From Devosia sp. FJ2-5-3 (GTDB lineage Bacteria; Pseudomonadota; Alphaproteobacteria; Rhizobiales; Devosiaceae): a stretch of 64,000 bases of DNA. The position numbers and the translations under genes were made by a program. The notes under the pieces were generated by a model. That model was not told the DNA's origin. It searched no databases and saw nothing but the letters and a program-made list of their open reading frames with translations. Shown piece after piece: positions 51,965-59,810 of this stretch (the stretch's first letter is position 1; the number at the start of each line of letters is the position of its first letter). The DNA lies in NCBI RefSeq assembly GCF_029201545.1, contig NZ_CP104007.1, forward strand, positions 1,894,501-1,958,500, in the 5' to 3' direction.

Positions 51965-52799
51965 CGACTACAACTGGCCTCCAGAGCCGTCACCGGCCCG
52001 CCTGACGCGGCAGGAGTGGGATAGCTTCGGCACCAGCGTCGGCATGCGCCTTAGGGCTCTGGAAGCCGTCGGGACTGGCATTGAGGCGATCCAAGAGCAA
52101 TTGCAGAGTCTTGGCCTGCAGATTCTGGACAACGCAATCAATCCGCTGATTGCTGCCACTCAGGCGCAACTTGCAGATTTGCAGCAAGCTGTCGCCGACA
52201 CGATCGCGCAAAATGCACAAATCATCACTGACTTCCAAGGGGACACTACGGCGGCCCTCGCCGCGCTGGATGCAACGATTGCTGCGTCCGTGGCTGCGTT
52301 GCAGGCCGATGTGGACGCGGTTCGTGACCAGGTAGACGCAATCCTTGCTGGCGGCATTCCGGCGGCAAACGTGGCCGAGGATGTGACCCACCAGTTCGTC
52401 ACTGAGGCGCAGAAGGCCGAAATCGGGCAGTTGCGCACCGACCTGGGTGCGCTTTCCGAGACGGTTTCGGGATTTTCTACTTCGCTCGCGGACGGGCTGG
52501 CCGCCATCAAGGCAGGCGGCGCCGAGGTCGTCACGTCCAACACCAACGCGGTGGCCGGTGGGGTCTATTTCGCCAAGACGGCGGGCGGGGCGTTCGCTGT
52601 AACCCTTCCGCCTTCCCCTGCGAATGGCAACACCGTCGAGGTTTGGCGCTCCGGCGCAAACGCGGTGACGATCAATCGGAACGGCAAGACCATTGGTGGT
52701 CTGGCCGAAAACTTCACTATCGACCAGGACAAGGTCATTGCCCTGCTGACCTTTATGGACGGCGGCTGGACTGTTGAGGGAAGGGCTTTTGTCAAATGA
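51936..52799 (+). CDS. trimeric tail fibre shaft protein
   Basis: This 287-residue protein has a long heptad-like helical centre (about residues 35-135, including LQQAVADTIAQNAQIITDFQ) and a beta-structured C-terminus (SNTNAVAGGVYFAKTAGGAF). The helix region suggests a coiled-coil shaft. The ATG at 51936 follows GGAGGCGCTG; one at 51924 is too near its site. It is followed by the adhesin-like gene with four bases of overlap. Confidence 0.7.
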   Translation: MSSAVLSPDNDYNWPPEPSPARLTRQEWDSFGTSVGMRLRALEAVGTGIEAIQEQLQSLGLQILDNAINPLIAATQAQLADLQQAVADTIAQNAQIITDFQGDTTAALAALDATIAASVAALQADVDAVRDQVDAILAGGIPAANVAEDVTHQFVTEAQKAEIGQLRTDLGALSETVSGFSTSLADGLAAIKAGGAEVVTSNTNAVAGGVYFAKTAGGAFAVTLPPSPANGNTVEVWRSGANAVTINRNGKTIGGLAENFTIDQDKVIALLTFMDGGWTVEGRAFVK

Positions 52800-53911
52800 G
52801 CAATTTCAGCGATCTTTTTCGCAGCAGTCAGGGGGTGGCAACACCACTAAATGTGGGCGGGCTGAGAACCTGGCTTTATTACTGGGCGGCAGGCGTTTTT
52901 ACAGCGCCCACGGATATTGAAGTGGTCATCCACGCGATGGGGCCTGGTGGTTCGGGTGGCGTAGCTATGAACGCTGGCTTGGCGGGCGGGACTGAGTTCG
53001 GCATGAAGGCCTCCGGCGCTGGCGCTGGCGCTCGGGCTAAGAAGCGAGCGCTTCTAAAGGCTGGCGAGCAACTCATCATTACCCCAGGTGCGGGCGGGGC
53101 ATCTAAGGTGGGTGTTTCTGGTCAGAGGCTCTCTGGCGTCAACGGTGGTGACACCCTTGTAACCGGCCCGAACATCAACATCGTCGCGGGCGGCGGCAAG
53201 GGTGGCAACGCAGGCCTAATTACCGACAATGTCCTCGGCGGCCTGGGCGGGATTGCAACCGGAGGCGACCTGAATATACCGGGCGGGCGGGGTGGCGATA
53301 TGCCCGCCTATGCCAATACCGGCACAGCCGGGAACCTCAACTTCGCAACAGGTGGCGGCTGCGTGGATGTCTTCGGCTTAAATGATTGCAATGGCGGCGA
53401 CATCCCGAACTACAGTCCGTTTGCCGCGACATCCTACCAATATTTTGCGACTGGCGGAGGGAGCTTCTTTGGTTCCGGAGGAACCCCAGCAAGCGGCACA
53501 TCTTCGGGGGCCACCAATGGCGGCGGGTGGGGGCGATCAAAAAACCCATTCGGGCTGGATGTCGCGGGTACTCAAAGAAGCTTGCCAACGGGGTTTGAGC
53601 TCTTCGGCGTTGATGCGTTTAACGCCATTTATGGGGGCACAACTGTTAACGGAGTCACCTCGCCCCAGGTTGGCAGAGGGAGTAATGCCCAAGGCGTCGG
53701 TGATGGGGGGAATGCTTCCCTCTCCGGTTCGCCGGGCGGATTTTTTGCTGGTGGCGGTGCCTTCATAAATAACGGGTCAACCGGACAACCGAACAACGGT
53801 GGCACTTGCTATATGGGTGGTGGCTCCAGTGGCGGTGTGAGCCGCAAGGCTTATACTTGTGTCTCTGGCAAGGGCGGTGACGGCTGGGTGGCATTGGAGA
53901 TTCTGAGTTAA
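52796..53911 (+). CDS. glycine-rich adhesin, gp38-like
   Basis: This 371-residue protein is extremely Gly-rich. After an N-terminal attachment part (GLRTWLYYWAAGVFTAPTDI), Gly-rich runs (GGGKGGNAGLITDNVLGGLG, GGRGGDMPAYANTGTAGNL) alternate with short variable loops. This matches the polyglycine type II sandwich of T-even gp38 adhesins, where the loops contact the receptor. The last stretch is GKGGDGWVALEILS. It most likely sets host range at the fibre tip. Confidence 0.75.
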   Translation: MSNFSDLFRSSQGVATPLNVGGLRTWLYYWAAGVFTAPTDIEVVIHAMGPGGSGGVAMNAGLAGGTEFGMKASGAGAGARAKKRALLKAGEQLIITPGAGGASKVGVSGQRLSGVNGGDTLVTGPNINIVAGGGKGGNAGLITDNVLGGLGGIATGGDLNIPGGRGGDMPAYANTGTAGNLNFATGGGCVDVFGLNDCNGGDIPNYSPFAATSYQYFATGGGSFFGSGGTPASGTSSGATNGGGWGRSKNPFGLDVAGTQRSLPTGFELFGVDAFNAIYGGTTVNGVTSPQVGRGSNAQGVGDGGNASLSGSPGGFFAGGGAFINNGSTGQPNNGGTCYMGGGSSGGVSRKAYTCVSGKGGDGWVALEILS

Positions 53912-53912
53912 A

Positions 53913-54305
53913 ATGGCAAACATCTACAAAATCCTCGATCCAGACGGCAACGAGGTAAACCGCATCGTTGCCGACGAAGTATTCGTTCAGGAGTTTTACC
54001 CTGGCCGCTTTGAATATTTGGGCGAGCAGCCAGAGCCAGAGGCCTATCCCTCCTATCGCTCCATCGACAAGGTTGAGGCTATGGGCCTTATCCGCGCCGT
54101 TACCGGCATGTCGGCGGCGGAGGAATTGGCCTTTCGCGACGATCCGAACCTTGCCCTGTTCTGGCGCATCTGGCGCGAAGACGTTGGCAACGTCATCTGG
54201 CGGGACCACCCGCTGACCGCGCAAATCCTCGACGCGATCGAGGCCGCCGGTTACCTCGGCACGGCCCAGCGGCAGGCTGTCCTCGACAACTGGCCGACCG
54301 CATAG
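53913..54305 (+). CDS. tail fibre assembly-like protein
   Basis: This 130-residue protein begins MANIYKILDPDGNEVNRIVA and includes EEFYPG-like EFYPGRFEYLGEQPEPEAYP. Position right after the adhesin corresponds to P2 gpG, the fibre assembly chaperone. The sequence match is weak, so the role is positional. Confidence 0.6.
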   Translation: MANIYKILDPDGNEVNRIVADEVFVQEFYPGRFEYLGEQPEPEAYPSYRSIDKVEAMGLIRAVTGMSAAEELAFRDDPNLALFWRIWREDVGNVIWRDHPLTAQILDAIEAAGYLGTAQRQAVLDNWPTA

Positions 54306-54309
54306 CGCC

Positions 54310-54576
54310 ATGACCCCGCTCGACGTTTCGGACGGCTGCTCGGGCTTCTGGCTGTTCGAGGCAATGTTCCCGATCCGTGACTGCTGCGTCATCCACGACA
54401 ACGGGGGCACTGACGGGATGCTGCTCGACTGCCTCATGGCGGCAACACCGGGCTGGACATGGCCCCTCGTCGGCCTCTGCGTTGTCGCAATGATCGTCTT
54501 CCGCCCGCTCTACCGGCTGATCAAGCCCTGGCTCAACCCGCTCGTGCTCAAGGTGCGGGCGATCTTCGGCCGCTGA
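54310..54576 (+). CDS. small membrane protein with CCxxHD motif
   Basis: This 88-residue protein has SDGCSGFWLFEAMFPIRDCC-VIHDNGGTD followed by a hydrophobic helix (WPLVGLCVVAMIVFRPLYRL, about residues 50-69). The DGCSG...CCxxHDxxG pattern resembles small phospholipase A2-like phage proteins. It may act in lysis or membrane damage; the catalytic assignment is inferred. It is the only lysis-type candidate in the window. Confidence 0.55.
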   Translation: MTPLDVSDGCSGFWLFEAMFPIRDCCVIHDNGGTDGMLLDCLMAATPGWTWPLVGLCVVAMIVFRPLYRLIKPWLNPLVLKVRAIFGR

Positions 54577-54658
54577 GCGCACAGTCACTAAACGGGCCAT
54601 TGCACCCGGCGACGCTGGGTCGACGAAGCTTTGGTCCGATACCGATAGATAGACAAGG

Positions 54659-54690
54659 AAAAACCCCCAGCCGAAGCCGGGGGTTTCCTG
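54659..54690. terminator. bidirectional intrinsic terminator
   Basis: AAACCCCC and GGGGGTTT flank a 10-base loop, with A-rich sequence on one side and T-rich on the other. It lies between the rightward structural genes and the leftward S-layer-like gene and can serve both. Confidence 0.8.
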
Positions 54691-54708
54691 CAGACCGAAA
54701 TCTACAGA

Positions 54709-56385
54709 TTATACGAGACCAACAAAGTTGGTTGCAGTCAGATCGGCCAGATTGGTAAGGCCGGTGATCTTCACGAGGCCGTCGCCAGCGCCGAAGGTCG
54801 CGGTAGCGTCGTTCTGGAAGACATAGGTGTCGTTGCCGTAGACAAACACCGAGGTCGACCCGCCAGTCGTGTACGAAGCAGCCTTGTTGACAGCGGCGAA
54901 CAGAGAAGTCTGGCCTGCGATGTCGCCCAGCTCGAAGTTATCCAGGGCGTCACGAGTGCCGGTAAGCTGGATAACGTCTTCTGCCTTGTTAAAGTCCGCA
55001 ATGGTGATGAGGCTCTTAGCAAAATTAGCTTCGAGATCAGCGGGCGTGCCAGCAGCCACGTTGGCCTGAGCTGCAAAAGCGAACTTATCAGCACCTGCAC
55101 CACCGGTGAGGGTGAGCGAGAAGCCAGCACCGGCGCCTGCACCAATAGTGATCAGGTCAGCGCCAGCGCCGGTATTGATCGCCTGGTTGACGGTCAGACC
55201 TGCAACGTCGGTAGTGACATAATCACCGTTTTCGCCGCCGGTGTAGGTTGCCAGCTTTGCCAGACCAGAAACGTCGAGCGCAACGTTACCCGTGCCGGAG
55301 ACTTCGATTGCCTTGACGCTGTCGCCGGCGACAGCACCAATGTTCGAAGCGCCAGTTACCGAGAACTTGAAAGTTTCGACGCCATTGATCGTCAGACCGC
55401 CAGCGCCCGTAGCTGCGTTCAGCGCAACGTTGACCACATCGGAAGTGCCCGTGGTGTCAGCGAACGTGAAAGTGGTCATCCCGGCGCTCGAACCAGTCAA
55501 ACCAACTGTCGTCGACAGTGCAAGGCCCGAAACAGTCAGAACGTTTGCAGCAACACCGGACCCAGCGTTCCAAACTTCCGTGACCTGCTTGGCTTCGGTC
55601 ATGTCAATTGCGGTCGCTGCAGCGGCAGAAGTGAACTTGACGACTTCGATGTTCTTGAGCTTGTCAACACCCACGGCGGTGGCGGGCCCAGAGAGAGTAG
55701 CAGTCAGGGTGTCAATTCCCAGGCCGCCATCAATCGTGTCCGCAGCACCGTCCCAGTCAGTGCCACCAACAATGGTGTCATTCTTGGCGGTGGTCACCTT
55801 GTCGGCAAACGCGAGAGTTGCCGCGTCGCTCGAGACGACAGAAGCACCGGCCGTCAGCGTAACCGTGTTGCCAACAAAGTTCGTGTCAACAACCACCTTC
55901 AAAGCGGCTTCAGCCTGTGCCTGAGTCGCGGCGGTTGCACCAATGGTGGCAATCCAGTTGCGAGCAGCAGCGGCAGCGTCAAGCCCGCGATAAGAAGCGT
56001 CCTCGACCGGCGTGTCGATGGCAGCGGTGAACAGATTTGCCGAAGCAACCTTGGCATCAACGATGGTCTTGTCAGTGCCCTGGGCGCCATCAAGAATCGC
56101 GATTGCGATGTTGTTGACGTTGAGCGTGCCCTTGTTGAGCGCGTCAACGAAGAAATTCAGGCCGGTCGCTTCTGGATTGCGGTTGAACAGCTGCTGATAG
56201 ATAGCCGTAACGATCTGAACGTTGTTTTGACCCTTGTACTTGTCCTGGTATTCAGCGGTTGCTGCCAGGTCGCCGATGGCGGACAGGTTTGCGCCGTTGT
56301 TGGTGGCGACATTGAAGAAAGCCAGACCGGTCGGGTCAGCGGGACGGCCGAACAGGGCGACGTAGACGCCTTGGATGGTTGCCAT
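54709..56385 (-). CDS. S-layer/RTX-like protein with DUF4214-like N-terminus
   Basis: This 558-residue protein begins MATIQGVYVALFGRPADPTG. The DUF4214-like helical region covers about residues 1-170. The rest is Ala/Thr/Gly-rich and beta-structured, with RTX-like pieces (ADTIDGGLGIDTLTATL near residue 215, LTGGAGADKFAF near 430). The C-terminus (DTYVFQNDATATFGAGDGLV, then TATNFVGLV) resembles type I secretion signals of S-layer proteins such as RsaA. There is no Sec signal. It has its own promoter direction, GAGAGGAATTTCTCC site and terminator, so it is an independent cargo gene. Confidence 0.78.
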   Translation of the reverse strand: MATIQGVYVALFGRPADPTGLAFFNVATNNGANLSAIGDLAATAEYQDKYKGQNNVQIVTAIYQQLFNRNPEATGLNFFVDALNKGTLNVNNIAIAILDGAQGTDKTIVDAKVASANLFTAAIDTPVEDASYRGLDAAAAARNWIATIGATAATQAQAEAALKVVVDTNFVGNTVTLTAGASVVSSDAATLAFADKVTTAKNDTIVGGTDWDGAADTIDGGLGIDTLTATLSGPATAVGVDKLKNIEVVKFTSAAAATAIDMTEAKQVTEVWNAGSGVAANVLTVSGLALSTTVGLTGSSAGMTTFTFADTTGTSDVVNVALNAATGAGGLTINGVETFKFSVTGASNIGAVAGDSVKAIEVSGTGNVALDVSGLAKLATYTGGENGDYVTTDVAGLTVNQAINTGAGADLITIGAGAGAGFSLTLTGGAGADKFAFAAQANVAAGTPADLEANFAKSLITIADFNKAEDVIQLTGTRDALDNFELGDIAGQTSLFAAVNKAASYTTGGSTSVFVYGNDTYVFQNDATATFGAGDGLVKITGLTNLADLTATNFVGLV

Positions 56386-56629
56386 GGAGAAATTCCTCTC
56401 GAATTGAAGCGCGACCTTTTTCAGTCGGTCCGCAGACTACTAGACTCGGTTTCACTGTACGTCAAGACGCAGTGTGTAATTTGCTGTTTGCCTATGCTGC
56501 GCTGTAAGTACCCATGGAGTCTAGAAAGGCTGGTAATCGTGAAGGTAATGAAAGCACTTTACACCAGCGACGCTTCGCTGTATGTAGTGTGAAACCTATA
56601 CCGGCACGGGGCGCTGCCAGGAGCATAAG
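56386..56629. promoter_or_regulatory. divergent promoter region with inverted repeats
   Basis: GGTTTCACTGTACGTC at 56448-56463 is echoed in inverted orientation at 56581-56596 (minus strand GGTTTCACACTACATA). Each copy lies near one of the two divergent genes. Binding by the XRE protein is a guess. Confidence 0.4.
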
Positions 56630-57085
56630 ATGACCATTCACCCACAGTTCGCGCAGGGTGCTACAGAAACTCAGGTGTTGCGGCAGCAAGCGGGGCGTTG
56701 GCTTCGAGCGCTGCGTGAGCGCGTGGGTATGAGCCAGAAAGAGCTGGCAAGCGCTGTGGGCTTTGACTACTACACTTTCATATCGCAGCTTGAATCAGGA
56801 CGCGGTCGGTTGCCTCCTGGGCAGTACATTGCATTCTCTACTGCTCTCCAGATCCCGCTCCATGAGTTCGTGAAAACGCTGCTGCGTTATTACGATCCAT
56901 TGACCTACTATGCGCTGTTTGATGCAGAGCCGTCTGGGCTCGACGAGTCAATTCCCAGACCGGGCGAGGAAAATAAGGCTCCTGAGCAGAAGCCCGTTGT
57001 AGCTGCCTCGGAGGGTGCTGCGGACGTTGTCAGTCTGGAAGAGCGTCTGGCCAAACTCGAAGCCATGCTGAGCAAATTGAGCTAG
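56630..57085 (+). CDS. XRE-family helix-turn-helix regulator
   Basis: This 151-residue protein has an XRE domain at about residues 22-80: LRALRERVGMSQKELASAVG, then YYTFISQLESGRGRLPPGQY. The C-terminus has a charged, Leu-containing helix (VSLEERLAKLEAMLSKLS) likely to mediate oligomerisation. CCAGGAGCATAAG precedes the start. It is divergent from the S-layer-like gene and probably regulates it. Confidence 0.82.
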   Translation: MTIHPQFAQGATETQVLRQQAGRWLRALRERVGMSQKELASAVGFDYYTFISQLESGRGRLPPGQYIAFSTALQIPLHEFVKTLLRYYDPLTYYALFDAEPSGLDESIPRPGEENKAPEQKPVVAASEGAADVVSLEERLAKLEAMLSKLS

Positions 57086-57114
57086 TCCGCTTAGCATCTC
57101 TACTCTCGAATTTT

Positions 57115-57148
57115 GGGCGCTCCCTTTTCTATAGGCGGCGCCCTTTTT
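57115..57148 (+). terminator. intrinsic terminator after the XRE gene
   Basis: GGGCGC pairs with GCGCCC across a 17-base loop, followed by TTTTT, 30 bases after the XRE stop codon. Confidence 0.7.
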
Positions 57149-57170
57149 CATTGCAGGTTGATGAGACCAC

Positions 57171-57602
57171 TCACCGGCGCCCCGGCCAACCACCCTTATT
57201 CACAGTGGGATCTGTCTGGATCTTCTTTTGCACTCGCTTTGAGATGCCCGAGCGCAGGGCCGAGGCTTCGGGAGCCATCATCGGATAGTTGTTCGGCAAC
57301 CCCCATTTGAAACGGTAGTCTGCCGGGGTCAGTTTGTGGCTGGTTCGCAAGTGGGATTTAAGCGATCGCATGGAGCGCCCGCATTCAAGGCAGACCATGT
57401 AGTCCACGCCCTGAGATTTCTCGACCGGGACCGCAGGCTGCACCTCTGTGACCTCAAGGCGATTTTCCGTTGCCTCAAGAAGGCCTTTTGCGAGCATTTT
57501 CATTACAGCAGCCGCATTTACGGGCGGTGTCGGGTTGCCCGAGAAATAGCCCGCCGCAGTGGTTGCAAGTGCTTGTAATAACTCGTTCTTGCTAATTGAC
57601 AT
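57171..57602 (-). CDS. second MucR/Ros-family zinc-finger regulator
   Basis: This 143-residue protein has a full C2H2 finger: Cys71, Cys74, His84 and His89 in VCLECGRSMRSLKSHLRTSH, followed by KLTPADYRFKWGLPNNYPMM. It differs from the other prophage copy, which has Asp for the second Cys. GGGGAGATCTTC precedes the ATG. It is divergent from the second DUF4214-like gene, so control of that gene is likely. AT-rich GGTTAACC-type sites lie between them. Confidence 0.88.
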   Translation of the reverse strand: MSISKNELLQALATTAAGYFSGNPTPPVNAAAVMKMLAKGLLEATENRLEVTEVQPAVPVEKSQGVDYMVCLECGRSMRSLKSHLRTSHKLTPADYRFKWGLPNNYPMMAPEASALRSGISKRVQKKIQTDPTVNKGGWPGRR

Positions 57603-57740
57603 GAAGATCTCCCCGAGGTCGCGGTTAACCTAACATAACAGTTTTCGCTCAGGCAGCGATTGATTTGAACAGTTAACCATTGATTAACGCCAATTGCTGC
57701 GATTTATTGGTTGCCAGCGGGGGCGGCAAACAAGGCGTAA

Positions 57741-57762
57741 GTCCCTCATCTGTGTGAGGGAC
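57741..57762 (+). promoter_or_regulatory. hairpin enclosing a ribosome-binding site
   Basis: GTCCCTCA and TGAGGGAC form a perfect 8-base stem with a 6-base loop. The only Shine-Dalgarno (GAGGGA, 57756-57761) for the following gene lies in the 3' arm, five bases from its ATG. Confidence 0.65.
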
Positions 57763-57766
57763 AACA

Positions 57767-59602
57767 ATGTCAGCTGCAATTCAGGGAATTTATGTCGCGC
57801 TTTTCGGTCGTCCGGCCGATCCTGCGGGTCTTGCCTATTGGGCCGGGGTCACCAAAAACGGCGCCGATTTGAGTGAGATGCTTCGCGTTCTGCCAAGCTT
57901 GGCCGAATATACTGATCAGTATGCCGGCAAGACGCCAGATCAGGTGATCACGACTGTCTACCAGAACCTGTTCGGTCGCGCCCCTGACGCCGAAGGCCTG
58001 GCCTTCTTCAAGGGGCAGCTGGCATCGGGCGCGCAGACCCTGGCAACGATCGCCGTCAACATCATGCAGGGCGCGCAGGGCGCAGATAAAGCGGACGTGG
58101 ACGCCAAAGTGGGTGCCGCCGAGCTGTTCACCGCCTCGCTGGATACGCAAGCGGAGATCGACGCGTACAAGGGGGCTGATGCGGCTGCGCTGGCCAAGAA
58201 GTTCCTCGACACTGTAGACAAGGATAACAAGCCGACGCCGGAGAGCGTAGAGAAGGCATCGGCAGCGGTTGTTGCTGGTCAGGATCCTGCGCCCGGTAAC
58301 GCGCCTAATCCTGGTGGTGGCGGGAACAACAATCCTGATCCCGTGGATCCAGAGCCGACCTACGACGTCCGTTATGTGGAAGGTTTGATCGGCGCCAACA
58401 CCGAGGGGCAGCTCTTTGCCGGTAAAGGCAACTCTGCCACAGGCTTTGCCGTAGCCTTGAACGACAAGGCTGGGATCGAGCTCGGGCTCGACGTGCGCTA
58501 TCGCAATGACCCTACCGACATCGCGCCGGGCACACCGGACAATCTTGCACGGGCCCACGACCTTCGCTTCGCCTACTCCGTAGCGCAGGATGGCGGGATC
58601 GATCTGCAGAAATACACCTACAAGCTTGAGATCGACATCGACGCCTCAGATGCGCAAGAGTGGGTGACGTTTGAACTTCGTGCTGACCCGAATGCTGACA
58701 CGCATACCTACAACGTGTCGAACTCTCTGTATGATTGGGTCCAGGTCGATCAGAACGGCGTCGCTGTTGCTGACGGCAAGTCCATTACAGACGATGGCGG
58801 CACCGACGCGGTTTCGCAGAATATTCAGGCACTCCACTGGTACACCGGTGAAGCACTGATCAAGGATGGCGGAAAGTACGACGTTCGACTGACCGCGACG
58901 AACAACCTGGGTCAAATCGAAGCTCAGAATGTCATTCAGCTAAATCCGGTGCTGCCTTCGAATTATGCCACTGTTCGCCAAGGAGAAGTGGCGGGTTCTG
59001 ACGGCAAGCTATTTGCCGGCAAGGGGAACTTGGCGGGCGGCTTCAATGTCGTCGATCTTGGAAACGGCCTCGAACTGGGCTTGGGCGCGCGTTATGCCTA
59101 CGGTGATATTGTGGAGCCCGGGACTGGTGGTGGTTTAGTTTCTTATGACCTTACAAGTGGCGACGCTGTACGTTTCGCTTATTCTGTAGCTGGTTTGCAG
59201 AACGGCGATGTGTCCACAACGACCACCACGGGAGAATACGTCATCCGCGTCCGAGTGTCTGATGGCACTTCCGACGTTTTGTCCATGGATCTGGTCGATT
59301 TGAATACCGGAAACTACGGCACTAAGAACACGTCCAACTCTGAATACGTTTGGGTGAAGACCGGGTCGAATATCAAGGACGGCATCCAATTCAATGAGTA
59401 CGCATTTGCTGATGACGGCGGCAATGCAACGGTAACGCAGAATATCCAGACGCCTTTCTGGAGTTCCGGTGCGGTATGGGGCGAAGGCCAGTACGATGTG
59501 TATCTGGAGGTCTTCACGAATGACAAATACACCGGCGAGGTATCTCTGATTGGACAGAACCATGTCGTGTTCAACGTCGCCAACGTCGTAGTCCCCGAAT
59601 AA
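57767..59602 (+). CDS. secreted-type protein with DUF4214-like N-terminus and two tandem repeats
   Basis: This 611-residue protein starts MSAAIQGIYVALFGRPADPA. Residues 1-170 are paralogous to the N-terminus of the S-layer-like protein. A Gly/Pro/Asn linker (about residues 175-200, GNAPNPGGGGNNNPDPVDPE) leads to two tandem repeats of about 195 residues, each with LFAGKGN, ELGL..RY, F.YSVA, DDGG and QNIQ landmarks. There is no Sec signal, so type I secretion is possible. The ribosome-binding site is held in a hairpin. Confidence 0.75.
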   Translation: MSAAIQGIYVALFGRPADPAGLAYWAGVTKNGADLSEMLRVLPSLAEYTDQYAGKTPDQVITTVYQNLFGRAPDAEGLAFFKGQLASGAQTLATIAVNIMQGAQGADKADVDAKVGAAELFTASLDTQAEIDAYKGADAAALAKKFLDTVDKDNKPTPESVEKASAAVVAGQDPAPGNAPNPGGGGNNNPDPVDPEPTYDVRYVEGLIGANTEGQLFAGKGNSATGFAVALNDKAGIELGLDVRYRNDPTDIAPGTPDNLARAHDLRFAYSVAQDGGIDLQKYTYKLEIDIDASDAQEWVTFELRADPNADTHTYNVSNSLYDWVQVDQNGVAVADGKSITDDGGTDAVSQNIQALHWYTGEALIKDGGKYDVRLTATNNLGQIEAQNVIQLNPVLPSNYATVRQGEVAGSDGKLFAGKGNLAGGFNVVDLGNGLELGLGARYAYGDIVEPGTGGGLVSYDLTSGDAVRFAYSVAGLQNGDVSTTTTTGEYVIRVRVSDGTSDVLSMDLVDLNTGNYGTKNTSNSEYVWVKTGSNIKDGIQFNEYAFADDGGNATVTQNIQTPFWSSGAVWGEGQYDVYLEVFTNDKYTGEVSLIGQNHVVFNVANVVVPE

Positions 59603-59628
59603 CCCTCACTACCCCCCCCGACGCCCCA

Positions 59629-59661
59629 GCACCTCCGTTTTCGACGGGGGTGCTTTTCTTT
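59629..59661 (+). terminator. intrinsic terminator after the DUF4214-like gene
   Basis: GCACC and GGTGC, with inner CCGT/ACGG pairs, are followed by TTTTCTTT, 27 bases after the stop codon. Confidence 0.75.
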
Positions 59662-59759
59662 GCCCACCTAGTCCCACCTAACTAACCCACCCACACCACA
59701 GCGGCACACCACCCGCACCTGCGCGCCACCCGGCCCGCGGGCGCTTTCGCATGCACACC

Positions 59760-59788
59760 AGCCCGACCTTTGCGCCGGGCTTTTTCTT
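59760..59788 (+). terminator. second intrinsic terminator, just before the sheath gene
   Basis: AGCCCG pairs with CGGGCT and is followed by TTTTCTTT. It ends only about 20 bases before the sheath ribosome-binding site. Confidence 0.65.
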
Positions 59789-59810
59789 TGCCATCAAAAG
59801 GAGATCTCCA

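Noticed and set aside
53040..53900. Gly-rich repeats as a CRISPR array or tandem DNA repeat
   Set aside because: The repeats are at the protein level, irregular, and encoded by varied codons; no direct-repeat/spacer pattern.
55292..55924. 210-residue plus-strand ORF inside the S-layer-like gene
   Set aside because: Low-complexity Pro/Ser/Val antisense translation of an Ala/Thr-rich protein.
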